Program-made: the position numbers and the translations under genes | Notes under the pieces: generated by a model | What the model was told of the DNA's origin: nothing | Seen by the model: the letters and a program-made list of their open reading frames with translations, nothing else | Database searches by the model: none | Part shown: positions 34,023 to 45,969 of the stretch, in pieces | How positions within the stretch are numbered: position 1 is the stretch's first letter | Layout: each line of letters begins with the position of its first letter | Source of the DNA: Mariannaea sp. PMI_226 | Taxonomy: Eukaryota > Ascomycota > Sordariomycetes > Hypocreales > Nectriaceae | Reading direction: 5' to 3' | DNA length: 64,000 nucleotides | NCBI GenBank assembly: GCA_024336345.1 | Contig: JANFOG010000003.1 | Span: forward strand, 502,501-566,500

Positions 34023-35063
34023 ATGTCTACAACTACCATTCACACGGTGACTTCAACGTCAACAATCAAGACCAAATTCCTCATTCTTTCCGACACCCAT
34101 GGGCGCAAACCAAAGCCAAAGCTCGACACTGATCCCACGACAGAGGATGAGCTCAGCCAGGACAGCGTTCCGAGTCGTAAAGGGCGCTACACCACCTACA
34201 GAGAGCCGCTCGCCGAAGTTGATGTTGTTCTTCACTGTGGCGATTTGACCAAGCGGTCTCGTGTCGAGGAATTCCAAGACACCTTCGACATGCTCCGTGC
34301 CATTCGAGCTCCTCTCAAACTAGTCATTGCTGGAAATCATGACTTTGCCCTTCATGAAGAGTACTTCTATAGCGAATTCAATGGGGATCCACAGGTCGTA
34401 GCCCAGGTCCGCAAAATCGTCAAGGCAGCTGAAGCCGATGGTGTCTATTATTTATCAGAGGGCGTCCACGAATTCACTCTCGCCAATGGCGCCCAACTCA
34501 AGGTCTATGCCAGTCAATTCACGCCCTCTTATGGAGGTTGGGCTTTTCAGTACTATGGAGATCACGATTTCAACATCCCAGAGGGAGTGGACGTCGCAAT
34601 GACCCACGGTCCGCCCTTGGGCGTTTTGGATCATTCGCTCATGGGCGGCACCAATGCTGGCTGCCCACATCTCTTCCGAGCTATCCATCGCGCAAGGCCC
34701 AAGATTCACTGCTTCGGTCACATTCATGAGGGTTGGGGTGCCTTGTTGGCGCGCTGGAAAGATTCAAATGGCGGCCCAGTTTGCTTCAAAAATAATATCG
34801 ATATGGACGCTCCTAGGTTGATAAATATGGCACACTTGGGTATGCGGGAGGGAGCTTTTCAGGATGAGGAGGCGGAATCCGGGAAAGAAATGTTGATATC
34901 TGCATGCAAACAACGCGGCGTTCCTATCGACCTGACAGAAGGTTCCATGAAGCTGGAAGAAGGAGTGGAGACGTTATTCTTGAATGCTGCCATAATGAAT
35001 CGTCGTTACCAAGCCAGCCAACCATCATGGCTGGTGGGTATGAACTTGCCGAGGGCAGATTGA
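34023..35063 (+). CDS. Metallophosphoesterase, MPPED-like
   Basis: Intronless gene of 346 residues with the calcineurin-like phosphoesterase fold. The five metal-binding blocks are visible in order: DTHG at D24, GDLT, GNHD, THGPPLGVLD, and GHIHEG. The mixture resembles the animal MPPED1/MPPED2 group, which are metal-dependent phosphodiesterases, and many uncharacterised fungal proteins. The natural substrate is unknown. A Lys/Pro/Asp-rich insert of about 45 residues follows the first motif. Residues 1-18 are Thr/Ser-rich without a hydrophobic signal, so a soluble intracellular enzyme is likely. I chose the ATG at 34023 because no ATG lies upstream in frame and because the domain starts shortly after it. 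Confidence 0.88.
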   Translation: MSTTTIHTVTSTSTIKTKFLILSDTHGRKPKPKLDTDPTTEDELSQDSVPSRKGRYTTYREPLAEVDVVLHCGDLTKRSRVEEFQDTFDMLRAIRAPLKLVIAGNHDFALHEEYFYSEFNGDPQVVAQVRKIVKAAEADGVYYLSEGVHEFTLANGAQLKVYASQFTPSYGGWAFQYYGDHDFNIPEGVDVAMTHGPPLGVLDHSLMGGTNAGCPHLFRAIHRARPKIHCFGHIHEGWGALLARWKDSNGGPVCFKNNIDMDAPRLINMAHLGMREGAFQDEEAESGKEMLISACKQRGVPIDLTEGSMKLEEGVETLFLNAAIMNRRYQASQPSWLVGMNLPRAD

Positions 35064-35608
35064 AACCATTCTGCCTCTTGACTCGAGTTGGGTGGTTAGC
35101 AGGTTCATGAAAGGAACAAGGGGAACAAGATGAACGACGAAAGAAACCATGATAATGTCATGAATAAATCCATCACGAGGTGGTATTTACACGTGGGGAT
35201 ATATATATAGATATATATATATATATATCAGGCGCAGGCGTTCCAATCATTAGGCTTTTTATCAGTTGAAATTAGAATAGTAGTTGAAGAGAGGCGGAAA
35301 AAGACATATCCTTTTGCGCCGCATTCAACCATTCAAGAAGTTTGTCATATCCCCCATAAACATCGATCATTTTTCCCCGTGCATTTAGCAGTATGTCATT
35401 AGAACTCTCATCCCGGTTCAGGATATAGAAAATAAAAAAAACAACACAATTCAAGCCCACATAATTCCGACGAAGTATCAACAAACAGATGGGGATTGGA
35501 TCCCATCCAGATCTGAGCTGTTCATCTTTGTTTTAAAAAGATGACACTTTTCTCAAGTTGTGGTCCAATCGACAAAACCAATAGTAGCGAAGACTACTTT
35601 GTGGCTAT
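35064..35608. other. Convergent 3' spacer with AT dinucleotide repeat
   Basis: Between the stops of the metallophosphoesterase (+) and the CFEM gene (-). It contains an AT dinucleotide repeat at about 35199-35228 and otherwise shows no gene. Confidence 0.65.
35199..35228. repeat. AT dinucleotide microsatellite
   Basis: About 14 AT units with one interruption (ATAGATAT) in the 3' flank of the metallophosphoesterase gene. Confidence 0.9.
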
Positions 35609-36445
35609 CTACAGAGCGAGGGCAGCAGCGAAGACGGCAACCACAGCACCGAAGGCAGGGCCAGCGACAGCAGCGGCGTTGGTCGTGAGGGGAGGAGATG
35701 AGGTGCCAGAGGGGGTAGAGCCAGCGCCCTTGGTGCCGCTGGCAGTGCCGTTGTTGCCGTGAGGAGGGGGAGTAGGCACGACGGCGGGGGTCGACACAAT
35801 GGTGGCAGTCACCTGGGCAGTGGACGTGACGACGACGGTGGTGTCATCGGCGGGAGCACTGTAGGCGGCCGACGTGGGAGCGGCCTTCGAGGTGGCAGCG
35901 GGATGAGTGGTCGGGGCAGCAGCAGAGGCAGAGTAGGCAGCGCAGGCAGCGCCGGCAGCCTCCTGGGCCTGGTTGAGCTCCGAGGGAGAGCACTTCTTGA
36001 TCAGGCAGGGGGCGACGATGCCGGCGAGCTTCTCCTGGGTGGTGGTGCTGCACTGGCAGCCCGTGTCGTCGAGACTGCAGCCGACCTTGGGGATGGCATC
36101 CTGAAGACAGGGGACCTAGGAGTACGATCAGCATTTTGTTACGTTTCGTTTCGTTTCTTATGAGATTAAATAGAAGAGGAAGGAGGAGGGGGGTTTAGAA
36201 ACGAGAGCTATAGGCAATAACAACAGTAAAGGTAGGGAGAGAAAGGATTGCCTATGCAGGCGGAATGGATGAAGCAGATGGCATTATGATAGGCGGCTTT
36301 GTAGTTGGTGGTGGGTTGGGTTGAAGGATTCGACTCAGGGAAGACCCTGCCGGGAGTTTTGACTTACAGCACATTCGGGAATACCGTCGAGGTTGATGGC
36401 GGCAACGGAGCCGAGAGCAGTAAAGATGACAAAAGCAGCCTTCAT
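35609..36445 (-). CDS. CFEM-domain protein with probable GPI anchor
   Basis: Fungus-specific extracellular protein. Two exons are inferred, 36445-36368 and 36115-35609, with a 252-nt intron, giving 194 residues. Residues 1-16 form a signal peptide (MKAAFVIFTALGSVAA). The CFEM domain follows at about 20-85 with the eight cysteines in the family pattern: PECAVPCLQDA, VGCSLDDTGCQCS, APCLIKKCSPSE, GAACAAY. The Asp next to the CQC block (DDTGC) matches the position used for haem iron in Candida CFEM proteins. Residues 90-170 are Ser/Thr/Ala/Pro-rich, as in a wall-spanning stalk. The last 20 residues are hydrophobic, as for GPI attachment. Roles known in the family are haem or iron uptake, wall structure and host interaction. 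None can be chosen here. GPI2, which is needed for the anchor, lies 4 kb away, probably by chance. Confidence 0.92.
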
Positions 36446-39400
36446 TTTGAAATTGGATTGTTTTTGTTTTCTGTTGTCCTTTCTTTCTTTCTTTTTTTCC
36501 CTCTTTCGAGTTGTAAAAAAAAAAACGATTGTGGTTGTCAACGATTGTGTGGTTGAGAACGAGAGTGGTGTGCTGCTATGCAAAGAAAAACCCTGGCTTG
36601 CGTTTCTAGTATGTACGATGAGAGTTCTTTTTGAGAAGAAAGCCAGGAACCAAAAGGTTAGATGGGCGTAGGAGGGGGATCTTATACATGCAGGTTCTGT
36701 TAGGATGAAGTCACTTTTATTATTAGTCCCAGTTCCCAGTCCCAGTCCCAGTCCCATGTACGACGAAGGGCCTTGCGGAGCTAAGAGGATAAGTTACATG
36801 TCCCAGAAAGGGCCGCTGAATCATGCCGGAAGCTACATAGTATGCATACAAACAGACCAAATCCAGAGAAGCGGCGTGTATGACACAAGGTGCTATGGTG
36901 TTACTGAATGTGGTAGAAGAAGTAAGCCCATGTCACTCTCCTCCCTCCTCCCATTCTCCATTTTCGGATGGTCGGCGCGGATGTGGAAAGCATGGAACAA
37001 GGAACAAGGAACAAGGGACCAGGGTTGAGGGAGGTGAGGGAGGGAGGGGAAGGGGGGAAGAGGTGGGAACGGAAAGTGAGTGGCCACTAGGTGGTCTTCG
37101 ACGGCCCAAGAGGTGAGCAGGAATTGAAGCGAGTGGCCAACCTGGTGAGTTGGTGATATCACGCACTTGAGAGGTCTGTGAGCTACCTACAGATTGTTGC
37201 TCCATACATGAGGAGTGGGTATTTTTTTGCGGGACGTCGATGGCACCAACCTGAGAGCAAGGCTCGAAAGACAAAAACGAAAAGGTCTGGGCCCATTTGC
37301 TTCTCCAGCCGGGCATTCATCAAAAAGCAAGCAATGACGCAGCAAAGCAAGTATATTACATAGTACGAGTAGTAAGTAAACGGTATCAGTACATACATAC
37401 GCACATCAACACACAGCACACATCACATACGATGTACATCCATTCATCTATACATGCGTACATATATACTATGTACATATATACATCATCATAATCATCA
37501 TCATCATCATCGTCACTGTGGCATTCTCTCCGCCCCCACCGTAGCTTCTTTCACTAGCTATTTGTTTTTTTTTCGGGGCCCGGCCATGTTGTTGTCCAGG
37601 CACGATGCATCTTGGCCATTTCTGATAGGGTCGCTCGGAGGCTGTGCTGTGTGCAGCTAAGCAGGAAGTCAAAAATCAGCTCCCTCAGGCACAACCGCTC
37701 TACCCGACCCTCCCCTCAACAACAGCAACAGGCACCACAAAACAAACTGCAAGCCGCAGTGGGTTTTCTGGCGAATTGGGCTTTGACCTCTGGCTACGCC
37801 TAGCCAGCAAGCTGTGTGTTAATGGGGTCAGACATGGCCCAGCCTTGGGTGGCATGCTGGGGGGGAGGGGGGTGATGGGTGAGATAAACTTATGTGATGA
37901 CTCAGATGAGCGCTAGTATATTACTACAGGTTCAGTGAAAGAGTGAATGAGTGAACGATGATGATCCCCTAACCCTTCCCACCCTTGACAACGGCAGAGC
38001 AACAACGGTGGTTGAGGGCCATGGTGGTTCTCTCAAGCCCCCCCCCTCACTCACGTCAACCCAAGATGGAAGCTTTCTCAACAATGGAACAAGGGGGGGG
38101 GAGGGGATCAAGAAGCGCCCACATCAGGCAGAAGAAACGAGTTACACCCAGTACCGGGCGGGTGAATCGGCCCTAGTCGTTGATCATGGGTCAAAAGACT
38201 GGGGTGGTTTAGAGGGGCCACAGAGGGGCAACCAAGTTGTGGTCCTGGGGTCTGGAATCCCCTTGGAGTGGTTACAGTGGCGGCACACTCAAAATGAACA
38301 GACTAACCCTTCATCGTGCTACGGTACTGTACGTAATTGTCTAGATATGGGATGATATTTACCGGCCGGTTCGCCCAAAGCTTCACCCTAGCAACGTAGT
38401 AACCGCGCTTGGGGGAGTGAGGAGAGGGGAAAGGAGGGGTTGGGTTTCAAAGTCACTTCTTGGGATTTAATGAAATGAACGGCAACGAGATAATGGTTTA
38501 TGCCAGTTAATTAAAATCGTCTAATAAGTGATGAGACTGCTGGGAATAATCAAGCCAAGTTCGCCTGATGGAGTGGATGCCGACTTGAGGCGATCTGATC
38601 ATGGTAATTTACATAGGACGGCGGAGCACGAATACCGAGAGTGGCCTACGGAGTAATTTATCTACAGTGCTACTCTGGATAAATATCAAAAGAACTCACA
38701 TGGTTGTTGTTTTGAGTATTCGTACTCGTATGAAGTAAAACTCGTTGTCTTTATTATCCGCAAACACAGTTAGATATGTATTATCAGATATGTCAGCCTT
38801 CTTATCCTAATTTGTGCACTTCACAAATCCCCCTACCAGGTCAATCATCTACCATTTTTTTTGTGAGGGGGGGGACTCAGTACTCGCACAATACTACAAT
38901 GGCTGCAAAACGAAACAACAACAAAAAAGAAAGAGAAAAGAGAAAAACAAAAACAACGCAGCAATGCACAGCAACTGCATGGCTGCCGGTCTAGACTAAA
39001 GATCAAACAATAGAATGAAACTATCATTGTCGAGCTGGCAATGCGGGCCTGCCTATCTCTCCGCTGCTTCTTTTTCTCCTTGTCTTTCCTAACTTACCAA
39101 TGCATGTCTCAGCGCGAAGTCGATCAAAAGATAACTTGGGCCAATGCTGACAGAGAGAGAGGTGACCTGTAAGCTGCAGGTCTCTTGTCTTCCGGCATGA
39201 ATACGAGATGGACCGGGAGAGGGGAGGGAGCAGATTGACGTCCGGCACCTCATGCAGCATGCAATACAAGGCATTTCCCCTACGTATGAGATGTACTTGT
39301 ATGTATGTACGATGCTCTGCTCTGTTGAGGTAGGGGTACATTCACACCCTGATCTCCTCACCTCCAATACAGACCTTACTTCTACGACGTTGGAAGCGTA

Positions 39401-40553
39401 TTTGTAGAGTTGCAACACTTCACCTACCTACATACATACATACATACGTGCATGCCCAGCATTCGGTTCAGCTCAGCCCTCCCGTTGCATCCAGAAACCG
39501 GACAATTATGTAGCCAAAGATCGTTCGGTTCGGGATGCCAGTGCAGCCGAAGCAGCGGAGTCGTAAGAGGCAGAAACAACGAAACAAAGGGCAACGAGTT
39601 ACCAGCCCCCGTTGGTGAAAAAAAAAAAAGCCATGCATTTGCCAAGTTTTCTCTGTGGAGCGGCACACGGGTATATCGGAAACACACAGATGATGGCATT
39701 TCTCCCCGGTCGGTCTTGGCTTTCGTGAAACGTTCGGGGTTGTTCAAGGTATTGGGGATTCAATAGTTTTTACCACGGCTACGTAGTTTATCATAGTAGC
39801 TTATCACAGAAGCTTAAAATTTGGGCCACGGAACCAGGCCGTCATGAAGGTCGTGCCGCGGTTACACTTTTGCTGCCAATAAATCCACGAAGCTGGATAG
39901 TTGGTTGTCTTTCCTCATCTCATCACGTCTCGTCTCGCCTCGCCTCGCCTCAACTCTTGCTCTGTTTTGCTCTGCTCTGCTCTATTCCTTTACATCGAGG
40001 GCCATGCATCGCATCCCCCACCACGGGTCTCCAACGGCGTCAACCGGCTGATGCAAAAGGAAAATTTTCATTTTGTGGCTTTCTTGACACACCTACAGCT
40101 AGCTGAGTGATCACTGGCCTGCAGCAGAGCTCGTGTTTGCTGGTCCAATAAGTGGTAAGATGACGCGTCAAAACGGGAGTATTGCAGCACCCTTCTGCAT
40201 CCAACCAGAAAAGAACCGGGGCTACCCTAGAGCAAGCCATCTCAGACGTGAAGGCGAGGAGAACTGGACTATCCAGCTAACTTGCAAGCAACAAGATTTC
40301 CTGGTTTCTCTAATCCATAGTGATGTGCTTCTGGTTTTCATGATCATAAACTCTACCAACTACTCATGGCAATGGTTAAAATCATGTAGGGGGCTTCCCA
40401 ATGCTACAGCTTCGAGCTCCATTTCTACGCCTCATTCTGCTGCATCACTGACTGCCTGATCAAACATTGGATCAGACATTGAACCAAGGAACCGATGATA
40501 TATCCAAGCCACAGACCAATATTCAATCATTAGACATTACACTATTCTATCCT
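36446..40553. other. Gene-free 4.1-kb block
   Basis: Promoter side of the CFEM gene and 3' side of GPI2. No frame resembles a protein, though one 134-codon frame at 37951-38355 is open without an ATG start. It is rich in simple sequence: CCCAGT repeats at 36727-36755, GGAACAA repeats near 36991-37019, ATC/CAT runs at about 37486-37513, CATA units at 39430-39447 and CTCGC units near 39932-39950. A TATA-like GTATAAG on the minus strand at 36682-36688 may belong to the CFEM gene. Confidence 0.6.
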
Positions 40554-42003
40554 CTATGAATCATCATCCCAACGAGGCCTGCTGATGATAATAGGTCTCG
40601 CTGGATCCCATGGTCCTCGTATCTCGTTCTTGTACTTTTGCAAGCCGATTAACCACCAACTACACCCTCCCGTAGCCAGCACAGCTATTAAAACTCCAAC
40701 AGTCATACCAACGAGGCCGCCTTTCCATGGCCAGCCGCCTGTCGGCCCAGGGTCGCCCAATATCAAGCCGACCCCTAGCCCTGCTCCGAGGACCAGCACA
40801 ATGGATGATAACACGTGAAATCTCCAGCTGCGATGTCGAACGTAACGTCTAAATACGGGGAATAACCCGAATACCTCAATACTGAACAGTGTCAGGCTGA
40901 ACACCTCCTTTGTCGACGGGAGGCGGCTGGCAAGCACAGTCGAGGCCATGAGCGCCGCGTTTGTCGAGAGGGAAGCGGGAAACTTGGCACCTACGCCCCC
41001 CGAGTAATCGAAAAAGAAGATGTTAATGGCAAGTAGCCAGAAGGACATGGCCCAAATACTATCACTTGAGGTTGACCTCGTCAACGACTTGAGAATTGGA
41101 CTCAGTCCAAGCAAGGTGCAATAGATGAGAAGTGCCGACTTGATAGTCTCAACCCTCTGATGCAGCCGATTCTCCTCGGGAAAGGGAGGAGGTAGGACGG
41201 GAAGATGTTCCTGACTGGCTCGGGGTGTGTGTGACATCATACTGGTGGTACCGTTTTGCGATACAAGCGAGGTTGTTGATGCTGACTGAACTCGTTTGAC
41301 CGTTGCATGAAGATTGGTCGTCGAACTTGCGGCTGAAGGGACTTGGGAAGGAACAGCCGTAGACGGCATAGAGTCGACTCGCAACGGAAGAGGACGTCGA
41401 ATGCTTCCTGCGCGACCAGGCCGTCTCATGCTTCCAGACCTGCCTGTGACGGCGGCGCCAGCGCCTCCCAGTTCATCTTGATCCTCACCCACGGACAGCC
41501 AACGTTCCCATAAAATCCAACCGACAAAGGTCGCGCCACTACTCCAGCTGGTCACGGAGACTGGCGACACCCGTTCTTGGAAGATGGCCACAAAGCAGAC
41601 GATGAATATAATGACGGAGCAGACATGCTGGAGAATGACTGTCGAATCGGCGACGAGTGGCCAGAAGTCGTATGGTTTCAATCGAGGGTTTCGCTGCAAA
41701 TTTTCAAGAAATGTGGCTTGATCGGTGTAATTGTCGGGATCTGCAAGTAAATATCAGTTACCTGAACGCATATGAAGATAATTTTCTTTTCTTTCTTGGT
41801 CGAGTAGTACATGATTGTCTCACCCACATCAACTTCTTCCACGGACGTTTACGCCTTCGGCTGCGACTGCGCTCGCTCCGCGGGCGACGAGGTGGCGATA
41901 CGAAAGCATCATCAGGAGAGAGGTGGGAGCGGCCGAAGGCGTGGAGGGAAGAGGAATCGGTGAGTGAGGGGAACGAGGTCTCGTCGTCAGTTGGTGAGGG
42001 CAT
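40554..42003 (-). CDS. GPI2: GPI-GlcNAc transferase complex subunit Gpi2 (PIG-C)
   Basis: Membrane subunit of the complex that transfers GlcNAc to phosphatidylinositol at the ER, the first step of GPI-anchor synthesis. Two exons are inferred, 42003-41811 and 41740-40554, giving 459 residues. The first exon ends with KRPWKKLMWVRQS and joins YPDNYTDQATFLENLQRNP, the family N-terminus. About eight membrane segments follow, such as ILQHVCSVIIFIVCFVAIF, SIWAMSFWLLAINIFFFDYS and VLSSIVLVLGAGLGVGLIL. The signature KYKNEIRGPWDPARP closes the protein. A Ser/Arg/Thr-rich loop of about 100 residues between segments 2 and 3 is longer than in yeast. The ATG at 42003 is the first in the open frame. It is flanked on both sides by gene-free stretches of 4 kb. 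Confidence 0.94.
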
Positions 42004-45000
42004 CCTCAAACCAGAGGGCCTTGGAGGCCTACCCGGATGGGAACGGCGGTCTGGTGTTGATGGCGAAAGGCAGTGTGCGAAGGGGCGGCGATCGGGCACA
42101 TGTGCAGCTGAGTCCCGGAGGGGGCGACGCTGCAGAGGTGGGATTGGAACACGGCCTCCTCCGTGCAGAGAAGACACGGGGATGTGGATGGTGGAGGATG
42201 TGGATTGATGCAGCTGTCACTGCCACTGCCACACTGCCACTGCCACTGCCACCGTCACTGCCACAGCGCGGCTCCAACCAGTTCAAGCCTGCTTCTGGTG
42301 GGGCGGATCTGCCATTTTTGAGTGGCCCAAGCCTACAGATTGGGTGTGGCGGCACCTAAATAATGCTGGTGCTCTGTCACTGCGCTGTGTGGTAGCAGTC
42401 AGCTACAGCTACAGGGCTGCAGCGACTCTCCGGCTGTTGGAAGGTGTCTGGTGACTCGTCAAGTAGCAGCCAGCAGCCGAAGCACCCAACATCGACATCG
42501 CCATCGCCATCGCTATCAGCTTCCGTCGACAATGGAGGGAGAATCTGATCGAACTAGCTAGGCGCGCCGGGAATCTATCCCATCCAATCCCCTTCATCCA
42601 AGGTCCCAGTGTTCAGGAGCATCCGTTCCCGCTACGCTGCCGTTGCCCGACCTCATTTCTTGCCCGTCGCCAACGAATGGGTTCAATGAAGACATTTGGG
42701 GGTCTCATGATGACGTTGGGCTGGGTGATTGGATGATTATGCCGTGTATGATGTGGTTCAAGGTTCAGCTCCCTCAGACAGCACACACTCAACCTAATGT
42801 CTGCTTCTCTTTGTCCTTGCAGAAAGGGATAATGAATGCTGACCAACCAATCAATCAACTGGTGATGAGCTGGGTATCCGCGCTCACGCATGAACCAACC
42901 TGTGATCCCCTGCATTGCCCTATGACGTGGGGTGGAAGCGACGGAGGGAAGTTTCGCACAACTTGACAGCTCCATAACTGGGCTGGCTGGCTTGCTGCTC
43001 GCTGTTTCATGCATTCCCAGAGAGTAGGGTTTGTGGCTGGGGAGCCTCTCGCCATGATTTAATATTACCGTACGGAGACATCACATCTCCAAGAGAAAAG
43101 AGACAACAGAGCTGTTGGTGCAAGAAAAGAAGCAACGATGCAGAGATTTGATGCGGCTAAATTCTTGCCAATTTGCGAAGCTACACGCAATAAGGTAGGT
43201 AGGTAGGCAGGCAGATACCTACCGGAGTTAGATACATGGTAATTAAGGCGTCGACAAAAACGGGTAGGTACCTGGGTCAGTAATTACCTTAATTAATTAC
43301 CCTGCAAAAATCTGGTGGGGCGGTCACGGCTTGAGGATTGCCTCAATCCTCCACTCTCATCATTGTCGCACTTCTCACCGCGAAGAGATCCTCCTACGAA
43401 CCAAAAGGACATATGATGATAAGATGATCGAATATCTCTCGAATGACATAGGCAGATTGACCTACTCTACCACGTTTAGACGCAACTCGTCTTCCGCGGC
43501 AGGCACTTGACCCAATCTATGGCCTCATCCCCCACACTCTTTGCCACGCTGGGAATTTATCCATCATCTGGGTTTCTGGAGGCACACACCCCGGCCCGGC
43601 ATGTCGTATTTCCATAGTATGTATGGGTTTCCCTGCCCAGCTGATTGCTATGGATATCTATTCTCAGATGTTAATTAGTTAATTGCTTGTTAAAGTGGCG
43701 ACCCAGACTTGCCCTCTGATCTCCGAACGCTAATGACAGCTGATTTCGTGGCAACCTAGCAATGCGTGAGACGTGGAAGCATCTGTGGGACTGTGACCGA
43801 TTCTAGCCCAAGCCCAAAGAGATTCTGGAATCTGTGCTCCGTACTCCGTACTCAGTTTCAAGTCGCGGGTGTCTTAGTACAGCTGATTTCAGTCTTCAGC
43901 AGATCACACTTATGCATGGAAGCTTTCCGTTGGCGACACCTTGACGACGACTGCCATGGATGTGGCCACTTTCAACCTGCGAACGTCTCGGCCATTCACG
44001 ACCAGGTAAATCCCTACATATTGCCTGCCATACCGCATCACAGGGACTTTTGCTCAACCCCGTTCGCTGGGCCTGCGTGCCTTGGCACTGGGAAGACGTC
44101 AGGTCAAGAGGATTCAGAAGTTGCACGCCTTGTCATCCCGTCGGACTGATACCACCACCCCTCCAGCTGGCTTAGGCTGCTCGGCTATGTACATAGCAGG
44201 CCAAAAAAAACAAAACACTTAGCGATCTTTGCTGGGTTTTGCTGGAGCTCAAGCCCCTGAGACTGGCAAATTGAAATAGTACAAGCGAGAGTAATCCTGG
44301 ACACGATTATTTGGCGGTGCAGATTAACTCAAACATTCCTCCATATTCGATCTCATCGCAATCTGTTTCCCACGGGCCCTCAGAGCATCAGAGCTATGCG
44401 CCAAGCCGACGCACTTAGCGGTTGTCGCTCCGGACTTTCCGTTCCACAGACCGCGTCCTGCTTCAGCCTTGAGCGGATCTCGAAGAATTCCCAGGCTGTC
44501 AAGGTTAGATCGTCCCGCCAATTATCCTCCCGGTTGCAGGGGAGTTCTTGGAAGCTTCCCGGAACCGGTCAGGCGGCACCAATCGCGAACTCTCCCGCCT
44601 CGACTTGCTCAGTTCTCCACCCGCGGGGCCACCCGCATTCCTGAATCCATGGGGCCATTGCTGGCCATTCCGCCTCACTTCAAAATTAGTACGCGTGCCA
44701 GGGGATCCTTCTGCACTGCGCATCTTTCCAACCCATCCATCCCATCCTAGTCCGGTCTTGTGAGCGCAACATGTCTGCTGGCTGGGCTCGTTTCTTGAGA
44801 TTATCTGTTCTCCAAATGTCTCTGGTTGAGGTCCCTGATGTCTTCATACTAACTATGTGATCTACGGTACAATAACAGCAAAACCAATGTATTCCTTGCT
44901 GTGGTATGCCAGCAAAGCCGAGCCGTATACCAGAAGGCACGACTCACAATTCAAGCGCATTTCAGCCGTGTGGAATCTCAGGGGACAAGTTCCCCCATTC

Positions 45001-45969
45001 CCTAGCTCTCATTGAACCCCTGTTCTTTCGCAAGTGCCACTGGGGCTTCGCGCCATGCACGAAGAAGTACTCCGTGTCCGTCTCCGCCCCAATACTGGCT
45101 CTCTTCTCAAGAGGTCTCACTTTAGCAATGCTTCCTTCGTACGGGCGGTTGGCGCCTATCCTTATGCAGCAGCCGGCCCTGCCAACAATGAAGCGCATCA
45201 GACCATCGACAGGGGCGAGAGTCCTTTTTGTCATTGCATACTTGGGTTTTTCTCTTTCTCTCTTCTTCCAATAATTCTGCACTGGTGTGTTGCCAGCAAA
45301 GACACAAATTTCGAAGCCATGTATCATGGGAGTGTCTTGATGTGACAGGGTAGAATGACATGCCATACGGTATCACCGAGACCAAAACAAACACGTCAAA
45401 AAAAATTGTCCGGGCTCTCTTCTTAGACTAGAAACCACCAGTGGCGTTCTTAGCTGAGACCTTGCTTTTTATTTTTTTCTTCTCGTGAGTGTGAACAAGC
45501 GCGAAATGCCCGATACGTATGATTATGCGTTGGGTCGTGTTGGGCGATATGCGGCTCACCCTTGTCTCATCACCAAATCTGTCATTTGGGAAGCTTTCTC
45601 ATTGGCTGGTAGACCGAAGTAACGAGACCGGCCTTGCTACAAGCCGCTATCGAACCGCTTGAAGCGGTGTCGGTGAACCATCCCAGATTTGGAGACGGTT
45701 TGTACGCACAGTACGGATCAACAACACCCTCTCAAGATGCCTTCAAGGGGACTATTACTATCCCCGCCCCCCGGGGATGCCGCAAACAGGCGTCCCCCAA
45801 GCATATGACACCGTTTCCCGTCTCTTGACTGACCCCCCCTGCTTGACAATTGGCAAAGTGGTAGGTTAAAAGAGCCGTCAGGACCCTCCTCGATGTCCAG
45901 ACTGCCGAGAAAGCTCTCTCATGAGCATTTGGTGAGCAACTTACACGCTTGCTGTTTTCAACCTCCACC
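42004..45969. other. Gene-free 4-kb block
   Basis: Promoter side of GPI2 and of the 2EXR gene, which diverge. Directly upstream of GPI2 lie CACTGC hexamers (42215-42266) and CATCGC hexamers (42489-42515). A patch of AGGTAGGTAGGCAGGCAG with AATTAAGG and CCTTAATTAATT inverted repeats is at about 43195-43302. No frame longer than about 130 codons resembles a protein. Confidence 0.6.
42215..42266. repeat. CACTGC hexamer repeat upstream of GPI2
   Basis: About eight imperfect tandem copies of CACTGC in the leader or promoter of GPI2, on the side of its start codon. Confidence 0.85.

Noticed and set aside
37951..38355. 134-codon frame on + in the gene-free block
   Set aside because: It has no ATG start, its composition is low complexity, and no family wording is visible.
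43766..44149. 127-codon frame upstream of the 2EXR gene
   Set aside because: Mixed composition without motif, signal peptide or splice partner; likely chance.
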